Below, one piece after another: positions 54,467-64,000 of a stretch of DNA of 64,000 nucleotides; the stretch's first letter is position 1, and every line of letters begins with the position of its first letter. The stretch is from assembly GCF_013376095.1 (NCBI RefSeq), contig NZ_JAAMFN010000009.1, positions 53,358 through 117,357 of the forward strand, read 5' to 3'. Under the pieces are notes generated by a model that was given only the letters and a program-made list of their open reading frames with translations, searched no databases and had not been told where the DNA came from. A program made the translations under genes and the position numbers. The DNA is from Arthrobacter sp. SDTb3-6 (GTDB lineage: Bacteria > Actinomycetota > Actinomycetes > Actinomycetales > Micrococcaceae).

Positions 54467-55417
54467 TCAGGCGGCCAGTGCCGCCGCCACCTCTTCGGCG
54501 TTGGGATAGGCCGTCTGCGTGCCCTTCCTCGTGGCGGCCAGCGCGGCTGCCACGGAGGCGTAGCGGGCGGCGTCGGCCAGGGAATCGCCGGCGGCCAGGC
54601 GGGCTGCCACGGCGCCGGTGAATGCATCGCCGGCCCCCGTGGTGTCCACGGCGTCGACCACGGTCGGCGCAATGCGCACCACGGGGTGGGCCCGGTTGGT
54701 TGAATCCAGCACCACCGATCCGTCGGAGCCCAGCGTCACGAGGACCTGCGCCAGGCCGCGGCCGGCAAAGTGCGCGGCGGCGTCGAGCCAGTCGGACTCG
54801 GGCGCGTCGGCCGCCGGCATGGCCGGCCCGCCCAGGAACGCCGAGGCCTCGTGTGCGTTGACCAGCAGCACGTCGGTGAGGTGCGCCAGCGCGTCCCCGA
54901 CCGGGGCGTAGGGCGAGAGGTTCAACAGGACGGTGGCGCCGGCGTCGTGCCCGGCCTGCGCGGCGGCCCGGACCGTCTCCAGCGGCACCTCCAGGCACAG
55001 GCAGACAACGCCGGCGCCGTCGAACAGGGCCGGGGCCATGGCGTCCGGGGACAGGGTGCCGTTGGCGCCGGCGGAGATGATGATGCTGTTTTCCCCGCTG
55101 TCCTCCACCGAGATGACCGCGACGCCGGTGGGCCCGTCCACCCGCCGCACGTGGCTGACGTCGACGCCGGCCCCGGCCGTGGAGGCCACCAGCATGTCGC
55201 CGTTGGGGTCGCGGCCCACGGCGCCAATCAGCGTGACGGCCCCGCCCAGCCGGCCTGCAGCCACGGCCTGGTTGGCGCTCTTGCCGCCAGGGTTCACGGC
55301 AAAGCCGCTGCCGTGCAGGGTCTCGCCGGGCAGGGGCAGGCGTTCGCAGTAGATGGTGAGGTCGGCGTTAAGCGAGCCGGCCACCACAATGCGGGCTCCC
55401 GGGGCGGGGACACTCAC
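54467..55417 (-). CDS. Ribokinase (PfkB family)
   Basis: A 316-residue sugar kinase with the ribokinase N-terminus VVAGSLNADLTIYCERLPLPGET split by the GGKSANQAVAAGRLGG motif, and the catalytic DTTGAGDAFTGAVAARL. It would phosphorylate ribose set free by the nucleoside hydrolase encoded two genes upstream. The GTG overlaps the MFS stop by four bases (GTGA). It is the last gene of the cassette nucleoside hydrolase-MFS-ribokinase. Confidence 0.88.
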   Translation of the reverse strand: MSVPAPGARIVVAGSLNADLTIYCERLPLPGETLHGSGFAVNPGGKSANQAVAAGRLGGAVTLIGAVGRDPNGDMLVASTAGAGVDVSHVRRVDGPTGVAVISVEDSGENSIIISAGANGTLSPDAMAPALFDGAGVVCLCLEVPLETVRAAAQAGHDAGATVLLNLSPYAPVGDALAHLTDVLLVNAHEASAFLGGPAMPAADAPESDWLDAAAHFAGRGLAQVLVTLGSDGSVVLDSTNRAHPVVRIAPTVVDAVDTTGAGDAFTGAVAARLAAGDSLADAARYASVAAALAATRKGTQTAYPNAEEVAAALAA

Positions 55418-56844
55418 GCGTCAACCTCCGCGTCAACCGGCTTGGGCACCAGCAGCGACGCGGCCAGGGCGGCCACCGTGACGGCCAGGGCCACCACGAC
55501 CACCGTGGTGTAGGACCCGACGACACCCATGGACCCCGTGGCGACCAGGATGGCCGGCAGCACCAGGAAGCTGAGGCCCGCGCCCAGGTTGAAGGCGCCG
55601 GCGTTCATGCCCGGCAGGAAGCCGGGGTTGCCTTCGGGGGAGAGGACCACGCCGAGACCGTTGAGCATGATGTTCACCGTACCGGCGTACATGATGCCCA
55701 GCAAGACCGTGCCGGCGATCATCAGCGGCAGGCTGTGCAGGCCCAGGAAGCCGATGACGGCCAGGGCCACAACGCTGCCCACCAGGCCGATCCGCAGCAT
55801 CTTGGTGTACCCGAGCACGGGTGCCAGCCGGCCGGTGATGGGTCCGAAGATCCAGCCGAGCAGGGCGTAGGGGGTCAGGATCAGCAGGCTCATCTCGGTG
55901 GCGCCAATGTGGAAGCCGGGATCGGCCGCCTGGACGAAGGCGGGCACAATGCCATTAATGACCGCGAAGATGCCGGTCATGGTCAGGGTGGTGGTCAGCA
56001 GCGGCGCCCAGGTGGAGCGACGGCGCAGGTGCACAATCTCCACCATGGGCTGCCGGGATCGCTTTTCCACGGCCCAGAAGGCCATGAACGCGGCAACCGC
56101 GACGACGGCCAGCACCAATGCGGTGACGAGCGGGCCGGCGGTGATGCCGCCCACCAGCTTGGTGGCCTCGTTGAGGGCGGTCAGCAGGGCGCCGACGGCC
56201 ACCACGATGAAGAACACGCCCTTCCAGTCCATGCGGGTGCCCGCGCCGGGCTTGCTTTCCCCGGCAAGGACGGCCAGCAGCACCGTGGCGACGGCCGCGA
56301 TGGCCACCATGAGCCAGAAGATGCTGCGGAAGCCGAAGTGCTCGGCAAAGTAGCCGCCCACAAACGAGTCGATGCCGGCAATGCCTCCGTTGACCGCGGT
56401 GATCAGGCCCATCAGGACGCCGTACTTCTTCGGGTCCTTCACGGCCGAGCGCAGCATGATCAGGCACAGCGGCACCGTGGGGCCGGACACGCCCTGGATG
56501 ATGCGGCCCACGAACAGCCAGGTGACGTCCGGGGCCAGGGCCGAGACCACGGAGCCGATCCCCATCAGCGCCATCATGGCGATGAGCACCTTCTTGCGGC
56601 CGATGATGTCGCTCAGGCGCGGCAGGAACAGGGAGAACACGGCGGCGGCGGTGAAAAACCAGGTCTGCGACAGGCCTATGGCCGCCTGGTTGGTGTGCAG
56701 TTCCTCGCCCATGGTGACCAGGGCGGGGCTGAGCATGGAGGCATTGAGCTGGAACGCCACGCAGGCGGTCAGCATCGCCACCATCAGCGCGGTGACATTG
56801 GCCGAGCCGTTGCGCATCCCGGACTTGAGGGTTTCGGCGCTCAT
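55414..56844 (-). CDS. MFS transporter, possibly nucleoside uptake
   Basis: A 476-residue major facilitator with about 14 predicted helices. The motif-A-like loop is PRLSDIIGRKKVLI, and GRIIQGVSGPTVPLCLIM matches motif C-like drug/H+ antiporter-2 style. Family likeness is to DHA2 exporters, but its coupling to a nucleoside hydrolase and a ribokinase gene (4-base overlaps on both sides) suggests that it imports nucleosides. The substrate is therefore inferred. It is likely controlled by the divergent LacI protein. Confidence 0.83.
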   Translation of the reverse strand: MSAETLKSGMRNGSANVTALMVAMLTACVAFQLNASMLSPALVTMGEELHTNQAAIGLSQTWFFTAAAVFSLFLPRLSDIIGRKKVLIAMMALMGIGSVVSALAPDVTWLFVGRIIQGVSGPTVPLCLIMLRSAVKDPKKYGVLMGLITAVNGGIAGIDSFVGGYFAEHFGFRSIFWLMVAIAAVATVLLAVLAGESKPGAGTRMDWKGVFFIVVAVGALLTALNEATKLVGGITAGPLVTALVLAVVAVAAFMAFWAVEKRSRQPMVEIVHLRRRSTWAPLLTTTLTMTGIFAVINGIVPAFVQAADPGFHIGATEMSLLILTPYALLGWIFGPITGRLAPVLGYTKMLRIGLVGSVVALAVIGFLGLHSLPLMIAGTVLLGIMYAGTVNIMLNGLGVVLSPEGNPGFLPGMNAGAFNLGAGLSFLVLPAILVATGSMGVVGSYTTVVVVALAVTVAALAASLLVPKPVDAEVDA

Positions 56845-57824
56845 GCGGCCACCTCGCCAATGCGCACCAAGGCGTCGGTGACCAGGTCCCAGAACTTCTT
56901 GTGGTCCAGCTCAACGGCGACGGAGGTCTTGCAGTCGGCGGGGGCAGGGGCGCGGAAGTCGGCCACGGTCATGCCGAGGGTCAGGGCGCCTGTCAGCTCA
57001 ATGTCCACGGGCACCTTGCGGGTGGTCATGACGGTCGGGTCTATGACGTAGGCGACGGCGCAGGGGTCGTGGACGGGCGGGTAGTCAAAGCCCTGGGCGT
57101 CCTTGTAGGTCTTGGTGAAGAATTCCATCAGTTCCATGACGAACTTGGCCGGCTTGGTGCCCACAGCCTCGATCCGGGCCACCACATCCGGGGTGGCCAG
57201 CGCCTGGTGCGTGAGGTCCAGGCCCACCATGACCACGTTCCAGCCCGCGTTGAACACGATGTGGGCGGCTTCGGGGTCGATCTTGATGTTGAACTCGGCC
57301 ACGGCGCTCCAGTTGCCCACGTGGTAGCCGCCGCCCATGAGGACGACTTCCCTCACGCGTTCCACGATGCGCGGTTCCTTGCGGGCGGCCATGGCAATGT
57401 TCGTCAGCCCGGCCGTCGGCACCAGGGTCACGGTGCCGGGCTCGTGGGCCATGATGGTCTCAATGATGAGGTCGACGGCGTGGCGCGGGTCCAGCTCGAT
57501 CGTGGACTCGGGCTGGTCCGGGCCGTCCATGCCGCTGTCGCCGTGGATGTCGGGGGCGTTCTCGATGCTGCGCACCAGGGGGCGGTCGCAGCCGGCCGCG
57601 AACGGGACGCCGGTGATGCCGGCGATGGTCCCCACGGACAGGGCATTGCGGGTGACCTTTTCCAGCGTCTGGTTGCCAACCACCGTGGTCACGGCCAGCA
57701 GTTCGATGGTGGGGTTGCCGTGGGCCAGGAGCAGCGCCACGGCGTCGTCATGGCCGGGGTCGCAGTCCAGGATGATTTTCCGGGTTGCGGTGGCAGCTGG
57801 CTGTTGTGGCAGGTTGGCGTTCAA
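56841..57824 (-). CDS. Inosine-uridine preferring nucleoside hydrolase
   Basis: A 327-residue IunH/Rih-type hydrolase cleaving ribonucleosides to base and ribose. The Ca2+-binding N-terminal motif DCDPGHDDAVAL covers residues 19-30; EFNIKIDPEAAHIVF and HDPCAVAYV supply the other metal and ribose contacts. TTG 57824 is taken as the start, with GGAG five bases upstream; no in-frame ATG fits. It leads the minus-strand operon and faces the lacI-type gene across two operators. Confidence 0.9.
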   Translation of the reverse strand: MNANLPQQPAATATRKIILDCDPGHDDAVALLLAHGNPTIELLAVTTVVGNQTLEKVTRNALSVGTIAGITGVPFAAGCDRPLVRSIENAPDIHGDSGMDGPDQPESTIELDPRHAVDLIIETIMAHEPGTVTLVPTAGLTNIAMAARKEPRIVERVREVVLMGGGYHVGNWSAVAEFNIKIDPEAAHIVFNAGWNVVMVGLDLTHQALATPDVVARIEAVGTKPAKFVMELMEFFTKTYKDAQGFDYPPVHDPCAVAYVIDPTVMTTRKVPVDIELTGALTLGMTVADFRAPAPADCKTSVAVELDHKKFWDLVTDALVRIGEVAA

Positions 57825-57953
57825 TGTTTCTCCACGTCTTTGGGGCGGCAGCACCCGGGGGTGTTGCGTCTTCTGGGGTTGGGCGTTGTTTAGGGTGTTC
57901 CGGGCCGGCGTGCGGGGAACCTGAAAATAAGTGTGGCACTGAAACGTGATGGA

Positions 57954-57969
57954 CGTCAAGCGCTTAACG
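57954..57969. promoter_or_regulatory. LacI-type operator 1
   Basis: The 16-mer CGTCAAGCGCTTAACG is palindromic around AAGCGCTT with one mismatch per arm. It lies in the gap between the divergent nucleoside hydrolase and LacI genes. Confidence 0.65.
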
Positions 57970-57976
57970 TTAGGTT

Positions 57977-57992
57977 CGTCAAGCGTTTGACG
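57977..57992. promoter_or_regulatory. LacI-type operator 2
   Basis: The 16-mer CGTCAAGCGTTTGACG has perfect CGTCAA/TTGACG arms around a central GCGT. It lies 23 bases from operator 1 centre to centre, about two helical turns, suitable for cooperative binding on one DNA face. Confidence 0.7.
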
Positions 57993-58037
57993 TGCCGTAT
58001 GGACGGGGATTGCGCCCGTGCCGGATACCATCGATGC

Positions 58038-59102
58038 ATGGAGCCAGCCACAAACCCCCGGCACGACGGCACGCGGCCGGCCCGCGTCACGGCCGCCATG
58101 GTGGCCGCGAGGGCGGGCGTTTCCCCGGCCACCGTTTCCCTTGTCACCAGCGGCAAGACCGCCGGCCGCGTCTCGGCGGAGAACATCGCCAAGGTGGACC
58201 GGGCCGTCAACGAGCTGGGCTATGTTGTGGACAGCCTCGGCAGCTCCCTGGCCAGGGGGCGCAGCAACATTGTGATCCTGGTGGCCCCGGACGTTTCCAA
58301 CCCCTTCTTCGCCCGCGTGATCGACGGTGTCCGCGAAGAGATTGGCGCCGGGTTCCAGCTGCTGCTTTCCGTGACCGAGGCCGGCCGCACACCCACCCTT
58401 GAGGTGGTGCGCAACCTGTTGTCCCTGCGCCCGGCCGGGCTGCTCGTGGACGCACCCAGCGCCGATTTCCTGGCCGGGTTGCCGGCGGCCGGACCCATGG
58501 TACTCCTGGACACCGCGGGCGTGGAGAGCGCCATGCCGTCCGTGAACCTTGACGTCGCCGGCGGCGCCGTCATGCTCGCGGACCACCTGGCGGACCTGGG
58601 GCACACCACCGTCGCCTACCTGGACGGCACCACGGGGACAGACACCTTCCGCGTGCGCCGGGAGGCCTTCTGCCGGCACGCCCGGGAGCGCGGGATCGAC
58701 GTGGTGGCACAGGCGGAAACCACGATCGACGTCGCTGCGGCCGCGGACGCCTTTGACACGGCCTGGCCGCAGTGGCGGCGGATGGGTGTCACCGCCGTGG
58801 TCTGCAGCACCGACACGCACGCATATGGGGTGCTGCAGGAGGCGCGCGTGGCGCGGCTGTCGGTTCCCGGGGAACTGGCCGTGACCGGCTTTGACGACCT
58901 GCCGTATTCGGCGGCCTCAAGCCCCGCCCTGACCACCGTCCGGCTCCAGGCCGCCGAACTTGGGCACGCCGCCGGACGCCAGCTTTTGCGCCTGCTGGCC
59001 GGAGAGGACCTGGGTGCGACGGCGGACGGGCACAGCCTGATGCTCGCCAGCGAACTGGTGGTCCGCGGATCCACCGCCGGCTCCCCGCACGGCCGGCCGT
59101 AG
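58038..59102 (+). CDS. LacI family transcriptional regulator
   Basis: A 354-residue repressor. The helix-turn-helix and hinge span about residues 18-70 (TAAMVAARAGVSPATVSLVT, then RVSAENIAKVDRAVNELGY). The periplasmic-binding-like ligand domain follows, with IVILVAPDVSNPFFARVIDG and the C-terminal TGFDDLPYSAASSPALTTVR. ATG 58038 is chosen; upstream in-frame codons read through the operators. It is divergent from the nucleoside cassette and is its likely repressor and autoregulator, with ribose or a nucleoside as inducer. Confidence 0.92.
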   Translation: MEPATNPRHDGTRPARVTAAMVAARAGVSPATVSLVTSGKTAGRVSAENIAKVDRAVNELGYVVDSLGSSLARGRSNIVILVAPDVSNPFFARVIDGVREEIGAGFQLLLSVTEAGRTPTLEVVRNLLSLRPAGLLVDAPSADFLAGLPAAGPMVLLDTAGVESAMPSVNLDVAGGAVMLADHLADLGHTTVAYLDGTTGTDTFRVRREAFCRHARERGIDVVAQAETTIDVAAAADAFDTAWPQWRRMGVTAVVCSTDTHAYGVLQEARVARLSVPGELAVTGFDDLPYSAASSPALTTVRLQAAELGHAAGRQLLRLLAGEDLGATADGHSLMLASELVVRGSTAGSPHGRP

Positions 59103-59185
59103 GCGCAGCCGCCGGGCCTGGCTTCCACCCGCCCTGCACCCGGCACGGAGGGTTCATTCAGATTCACCAACTAAACTATTGGATT

Positions 59186-60685
59186 GTGAGCGCAGAAAAT
59201 ACCGTGACCCTCGAGCCCAGTGACGTTTCCGAACAAATGCACGTCCGCATGGAAAAGCGGGCCAAATTGCTGGAGCAGGGCGGCCAGGCCTACCCGGTCG
59301 GGGTCGGGCGGACCCGCACGCTTGAGGAAATCCGCGAGAAGTATCCGGAGCTTGAGGCGGACACCGGCACCGGAGAATTCGTCGGCGTGGCCGGCCGCGT
59401 GGTCTTTATCCGCAACACCGGCAAGCTGTGCTTTGCCACCCTCCAGTCAGGCTCGGGCGTGCGCCTGCAGGCCATGCTCTCGCTGGCCAATGTGGGCGAG
59501 GAGGCGTTGGCCGGCTGGAAGTCCCTGGTGGACCTGGGTGACCACGTCTTCGTACACGGTGAAGTGGTCAGCTCCCGGCGCGGCGAACTGTCCGTCATGG
59601 CCGACTCCTGGCAGATGGCCTCCAAGGCCCTGCGCCCGCTGCCCGTGCTCCACGCCGAGCTCTCCGAGGAAATGCGTGTGCGCCAGCGCTATGTGGACCT
59701 CATCGTCCGCGACGCCGCGCGCAAGCAGGTGCGCACCCGCTCGGCCATTGTCAAGGCCATCCGCGACACCCTCGACGGGGAGGAATACATCGAGCTGGAG
59801 ACCCCCATCCTCCAGCTCATCCATGGCGGCGCCGCGGCGCGCCCCTTCCACACCCACCTCAATGCCTTTGACCAGCCCATGACGCTGCGCATCGCCATTG
59901 AGCTTTACCTCAAGCGGGCAGTGGTGGGCGGCCTGGATAAAGTCTTTGAAGTCGGACGCATTTTCCGCAATGAGGGCGTTGATTCAACGCACAGCCCCGA
60001 ATTCACCATGCTTGAAGCATATGAAGCCTATGGCGACCAATTCACCATGGCCAAAACCATGCAGCGAATCATTCTCGCCGCCGCCGACGCCGTGGGATCA
60101 CGCACCATTGAAACCCCGCGCGGGCAGATTAACCTCGACGGCGAATGGCCCTGGCTTCCCGTGTACAAGGGCCTTGGCGACGCGGTGGGGCAGGAAATAA
60201 CCCCCGATACCACGGCCGTGGAATTGCGTGCCATTGCCGCCCGGCACGACGTGAAAGTTGATCCGGCGTGGGATGCGGAAAAGCTGGTGGTTGAATTGTT
60301 TGGTGAAATTGTTGAACCGACAATCATTCAGCCGACATTCGTCTGCGATTATCCGCCGTCCGCGCAGCCTCTGGCCCGCCCGCACCGTGACAAGCCCAAC
60401 CTCATTGAGGCCTGGGACCTGATCATTGACGGCAAGGAAACAGGCACGGCATTTTCCGAACTCGTCGACCCCGTCATCCAGCGTGAACGCCTGACCGAGC
60501 AGTCCCTGGCGGCAGCTTCAGGGGATCCCGAGGCCATGCAATTGGATGAAGACTTCCTGCGCGCCCTCGAATACGGCGCCCCGCCCATGGGTGGACTGGG
60601 CCTGGGCATTGACCGTCTGGTCATGCTCTTTACCGGCGTGGGAATCCGAGAGGCCATCCTCTTTCCCCTGATGAAACCTGAGTAG
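59186..60685 (+). CDS. lysS: Lysyl-tRNA synthetase (class II)
   Basis: A 499-residue class II enzyme charging tRNA-Lys. The OB-fold anticodon domain occupies the first 150 residues; motif 2 is FEVGRIFRNEGVDSTHSPEF and motif 3 is GLGLGIDRLVMLFTG. GTG 59186 is preceded by TAAACT eight bases before, a fair -10 box, with no ribosome binding site, so a leaderless message is possible. From about 59930 onward codons are visibly richer in A/T (aat, gaa, att), and this continues into the next two genes, unlike the 5' half. Confidence 0.95.
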   Translation: MSAENTVTLEPSDVSEQMHVRMEKRAKLLEQGGQAYPVGVGRTRTLEEIREKYPELEADTGTGEFVGVAGRVVFIRNTGKLCFATLQSGSGVRLQAMLSLANVGEEALAGWKSLVDLGDHVFVHGEVVSSRRGELSVMADSWQMASKALRPLPVLHAELSEEMRVRQRYVDLIVRDAARKQVRTRSAIVKAIRDTLDGEEYIELETPILQLIHGGAAARPFHTHLNAFDQPMTLRIAIELYLKRAVVGGLDKVFEVGRIFRNEGVDSTHSPEFTMLEAYEAYGDQFTMAKTMQRIILAAADAVGSRTIETPRGQINLDGEWPWLPVYKGLGDAVGQEITPDTTAVELRAIAARHDVKVDPAWDAEKLVVELFGEIVEPTIIQPTFVCDYPPSAQPLARPHRDKPNLIEAWDLIIDGKETGTAFSELVDPVIQRERLTEQSLAAASGDPEAMQLDEDFLRALEYGAPPMGGLGLGIDRLVMLFTGVGIREAILFPLMKPE

Positions 60686-60698
60686 AAGCGGCAAGGTT

Positions 60699-60860
60699 AT
60701 GGAATACATCGCAGTTATCGTCCCTTCATTGGGCGTGGGTGTGCTTTTTTACTTCGCAATGAAGGCAATATTCAATGCCGACCGGGCTGAACGGGAGGCC
60801 TTGGCGCAGGCCGAACGTGAAGCCGAGCACAACAGCGAGCTTCCCTCGAATAATTCCTGA
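60699..60860 (+). CDS. Small single-pass membrane protein between lysS and lsr2
   Basis: A 53-residue protein. Residues 4-24 form one transmembrane helix (IAVIVPSLGVGVLFYFAMKA), followed by a charged, helical tail rich in Ala, Glu and Arg (ADRAEREALAQAEREAEH). CAAGG lies a few bases before ATG 60699, and the gene starts 13 bases after lysS. The function is unknown. Its position between lysS and lsr2 and its clean membrane topology make it a credible gene despite its size. Confidence 0.7.
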   Translation: MEYIAVIVPSLGVGVLFYFAMKAIFNADRAEREALAQAEREAEHNSELPSNNS

Positions 60861-60869
60861 CGCCATTCT

Positions 60870-60898
60870 TTGACGTGGGGTGGTTTACGCAGCATAAT
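60870..60898 (+). promoter_or_regulatory. lsr2 promoter
   Basis: TTGACG (60870-60875) and CATAAT (60893-60898) with a 17-bp spacer make a near-consensus promoter. Transcription would start about 38 bases before the lsr2 ATG. Confidence 0.7.
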
Positions 60899-60942
60899 TT
60901 AAATGACGGAAACTTCAAATAAATGTGAGGCGATAATTACCC

Positions 60943-61281
60943 ATGGCACAGAAGATTCATGTAACTCTGGTCGACGACCTTGACCAGAGCCCTGCGGATG
61001 AAAACGTCACCTTTGGCCTTGACGGCATTAGTTATGAGATAGACCTTTCCGCGAAAAATGCCGGGGAATTGCGTGAGGCGCTGGCAAAGTACATTGGTGC
61101 CGGACGCCGTGCCGGCGGACGTGCCGTCCGGGGGCGCGGCACGGCCACGGCGGCGCCCAAGTCCAAGAGCGACGTTGCTGAAATCCGCACCTGGGCCAAG
61201 GACAACGGCTACGAAGTGCACGAGCGTGGCCGCATCCAGGCAGAGATCCGCAACGCGTACTACGCCGCGCAAGGCGCGTAA
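60943..61281 (+). CDS. lsr2: Nucleoid-associated protein Lsr2
   Basis: A 112-residue xenogeneic silencer that binds AT-rich DNA and bridges it. The N-terminal dimer domain begins MAQKIHVTLVDDLD and has TFGLDGISYEIDLSAKNAGE. The linker is Arg/Gly-rich, and the C-terminal DNA-binding domain has IRTWAKDNGYEV and ERGRIQAEI, where RGR is the AT-hook-like motif. A strong promoter stands just upstream and a perfect 30-bp palindrome just after the stop. Confidence 0.95.
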   Translation: MAQKIHVTLVDDLDQSPADENVTFGLDGISYEIDLSAKNAGELREALAKYIGAGRRAGGRAVRGRGTATAAPKSKSDVAEIRTWAKDNGYEVHERGRIQAEIRNAYYAAQGA

Positions 61282-61298
61282 AAGAACGCATTCAGCGC

Positions 61299-61328
61299 AC
61301 GCAGGGCCGGCAATTGCCGGCCCTGCGT
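61299..61328 (+). terminator. Perfect 30-bp palindrome after lsr2
   Basis: The arm ACGCAGGGCCGGCAA (61299-61313) is followed at once by its exact complement (61314-61328). It lies 18 bases after the lsr2 stop and is most simply a terminator, though there is no U tract. Confidence 0.6.
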
Positions 61329-61359
61329 GGCGCAAAGACGGCAGGGCACCCCACCGGGC

Positions 61360-61401
61360 GGCCCCGCCGTCGTGCTTTAAGGCCCCGCCGTCGTGCTTTA
61401 A
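61360..61401 (+). repeat. 21-bp perfect tandem duplication
   Basis: The unit GGCCCCGCCGTCGTGCTTTA plus a final A occurs twice in a row (61360-61380 and 61381-61401). It lies between the lsr2 terminator and clpC. Copy number may vary among strains; any role in clpC control is speculative. Confidence 0.8.
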
Positions 61402-61442
61402 AAGGACCGCCAAGGGCAGCGGCGTCCGCGGCATCCATATTT

Positions 61443-61456
61443 CCCCTGTGGCGAAC
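61443..61456 (+). promoter_or_regulatory. Possible ClgR box upstream of clpC
   Basis: CCCCTGTGGCGAAC fits 12 of 14 positions of the ClgR motif as I recall it (CGCYNANRGCG followed by WWS). ClgR activates clp genes in actinobacteria. It stands 64 bases before clpC. The match is partial. Confidence 0.3.
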
Positions 61457-61519
61457 AAGCCCCCACGACCGGCCGGCACTGCGTAGCATCAAAGTACGCA
61501 GTAAAAGGAGTGTGGCGAA

Positions 61520-64000
<2,481 letters not shown>

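Noticed and set aside
59148..59170. A second PHO-box-like repeat before lysS
   Set aside because: The TTCA cores are 10 rather than 11 bases apart and lack the GTTCAC pattern.

Overview
The window comes from a very GC-rich Gram-positive actinobacterium, most likely a Micrococcaceae member close to Arthrobacter. The evidence is strong G/C bias at third codon positions, frequent GTG and TTG starts, an Lsr2 nucleoid protein, and the conserved block hpt-ftsH-folE-folP-folB-folK-DUF3180-PH-PH-DUF2520-panC followed by lysS-lsr2-clpC. No rRNA, tRNA, CRISPR array or intact transposon was seen.

Layout. 1-764: the N-terminal part of a quinone oxidoreductase, cut by the window edge. 1073-17013: a large catabolic locus, all on the plus strand, which I read as a hydroxyproline regulon. 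It has a LivJHMGF-type ABC importer, two proline-racemase/hydroxyproline-epimerase paralogues, a DapA-family deaminase, a two-gene aconitase-X cis-3-hydroxyproline dehydratase, a ketimine reductase, a GntR/FCD regulator, a three-subunit D-hydroxyproline dehydrogenase and an alpha-ketoglutarate semialdehyde dehydrogenase. Together these would turn trans-4-hydroxy-L-proline into 2-oxoglutarate and cis-3-hydroxy-L-proline into L-proline. The same short motif (core ATGT-N-ACAT, often followed by TACTGA) lies upstream of four genes here and is the probable operator.

17295-21000: a bile-acid/sodium symporter family protein, a seven-helix membrane protein divergent from a TetR regulator across a 26-bp palindrome, and a RelA/SpoT-type alarmone synthetase. 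21096-25511: a PfkB sugar kinase, a PEBP-family protein, a long RNA-like hairpin, a HAD phosphatase, a glycerophosphodiester phosphodiesterase and a glycerate kinase. 25606-28759: a uracil/xanthine permease, the relic of a serine recombinase, and a CmtR-like ArsR sensor divergent from a cation efflux protein. 28851-33911: an FMN-dependent glutamate-synthase-like protein, pyruvate oxidase and phosphoglucomutase.

34137-44846 is mostly housekeeping: a DUF4190-like membrane protein, rhodanese, pheA, a small acidic protein, a lipid kinase, serS, a HAD phosphatase behind a probable PHO box, ppa, dacB, a zincin, tilS and hpt. 45046-54357 holds ftsH, the folate genes, PH-domain membrane proteins and a pantothenate pair. 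54467-59102 is a nucleoside-use cassette (ribokinase, MFS transporter, nucleoside hydrolase) divergent from its LacI regulator, with two LacI-type operators between them. 59186-64000 holds lysS, a 53-residue membrane protein, lsr2 and the start of clpC.

The most interesting parts are the hydroxyproline regulon with its shared operator, the palindromes and hairpins near regulators, the recombinase relic, and the DUF2520 protein next to panC that may act as ketopantoate reductase.
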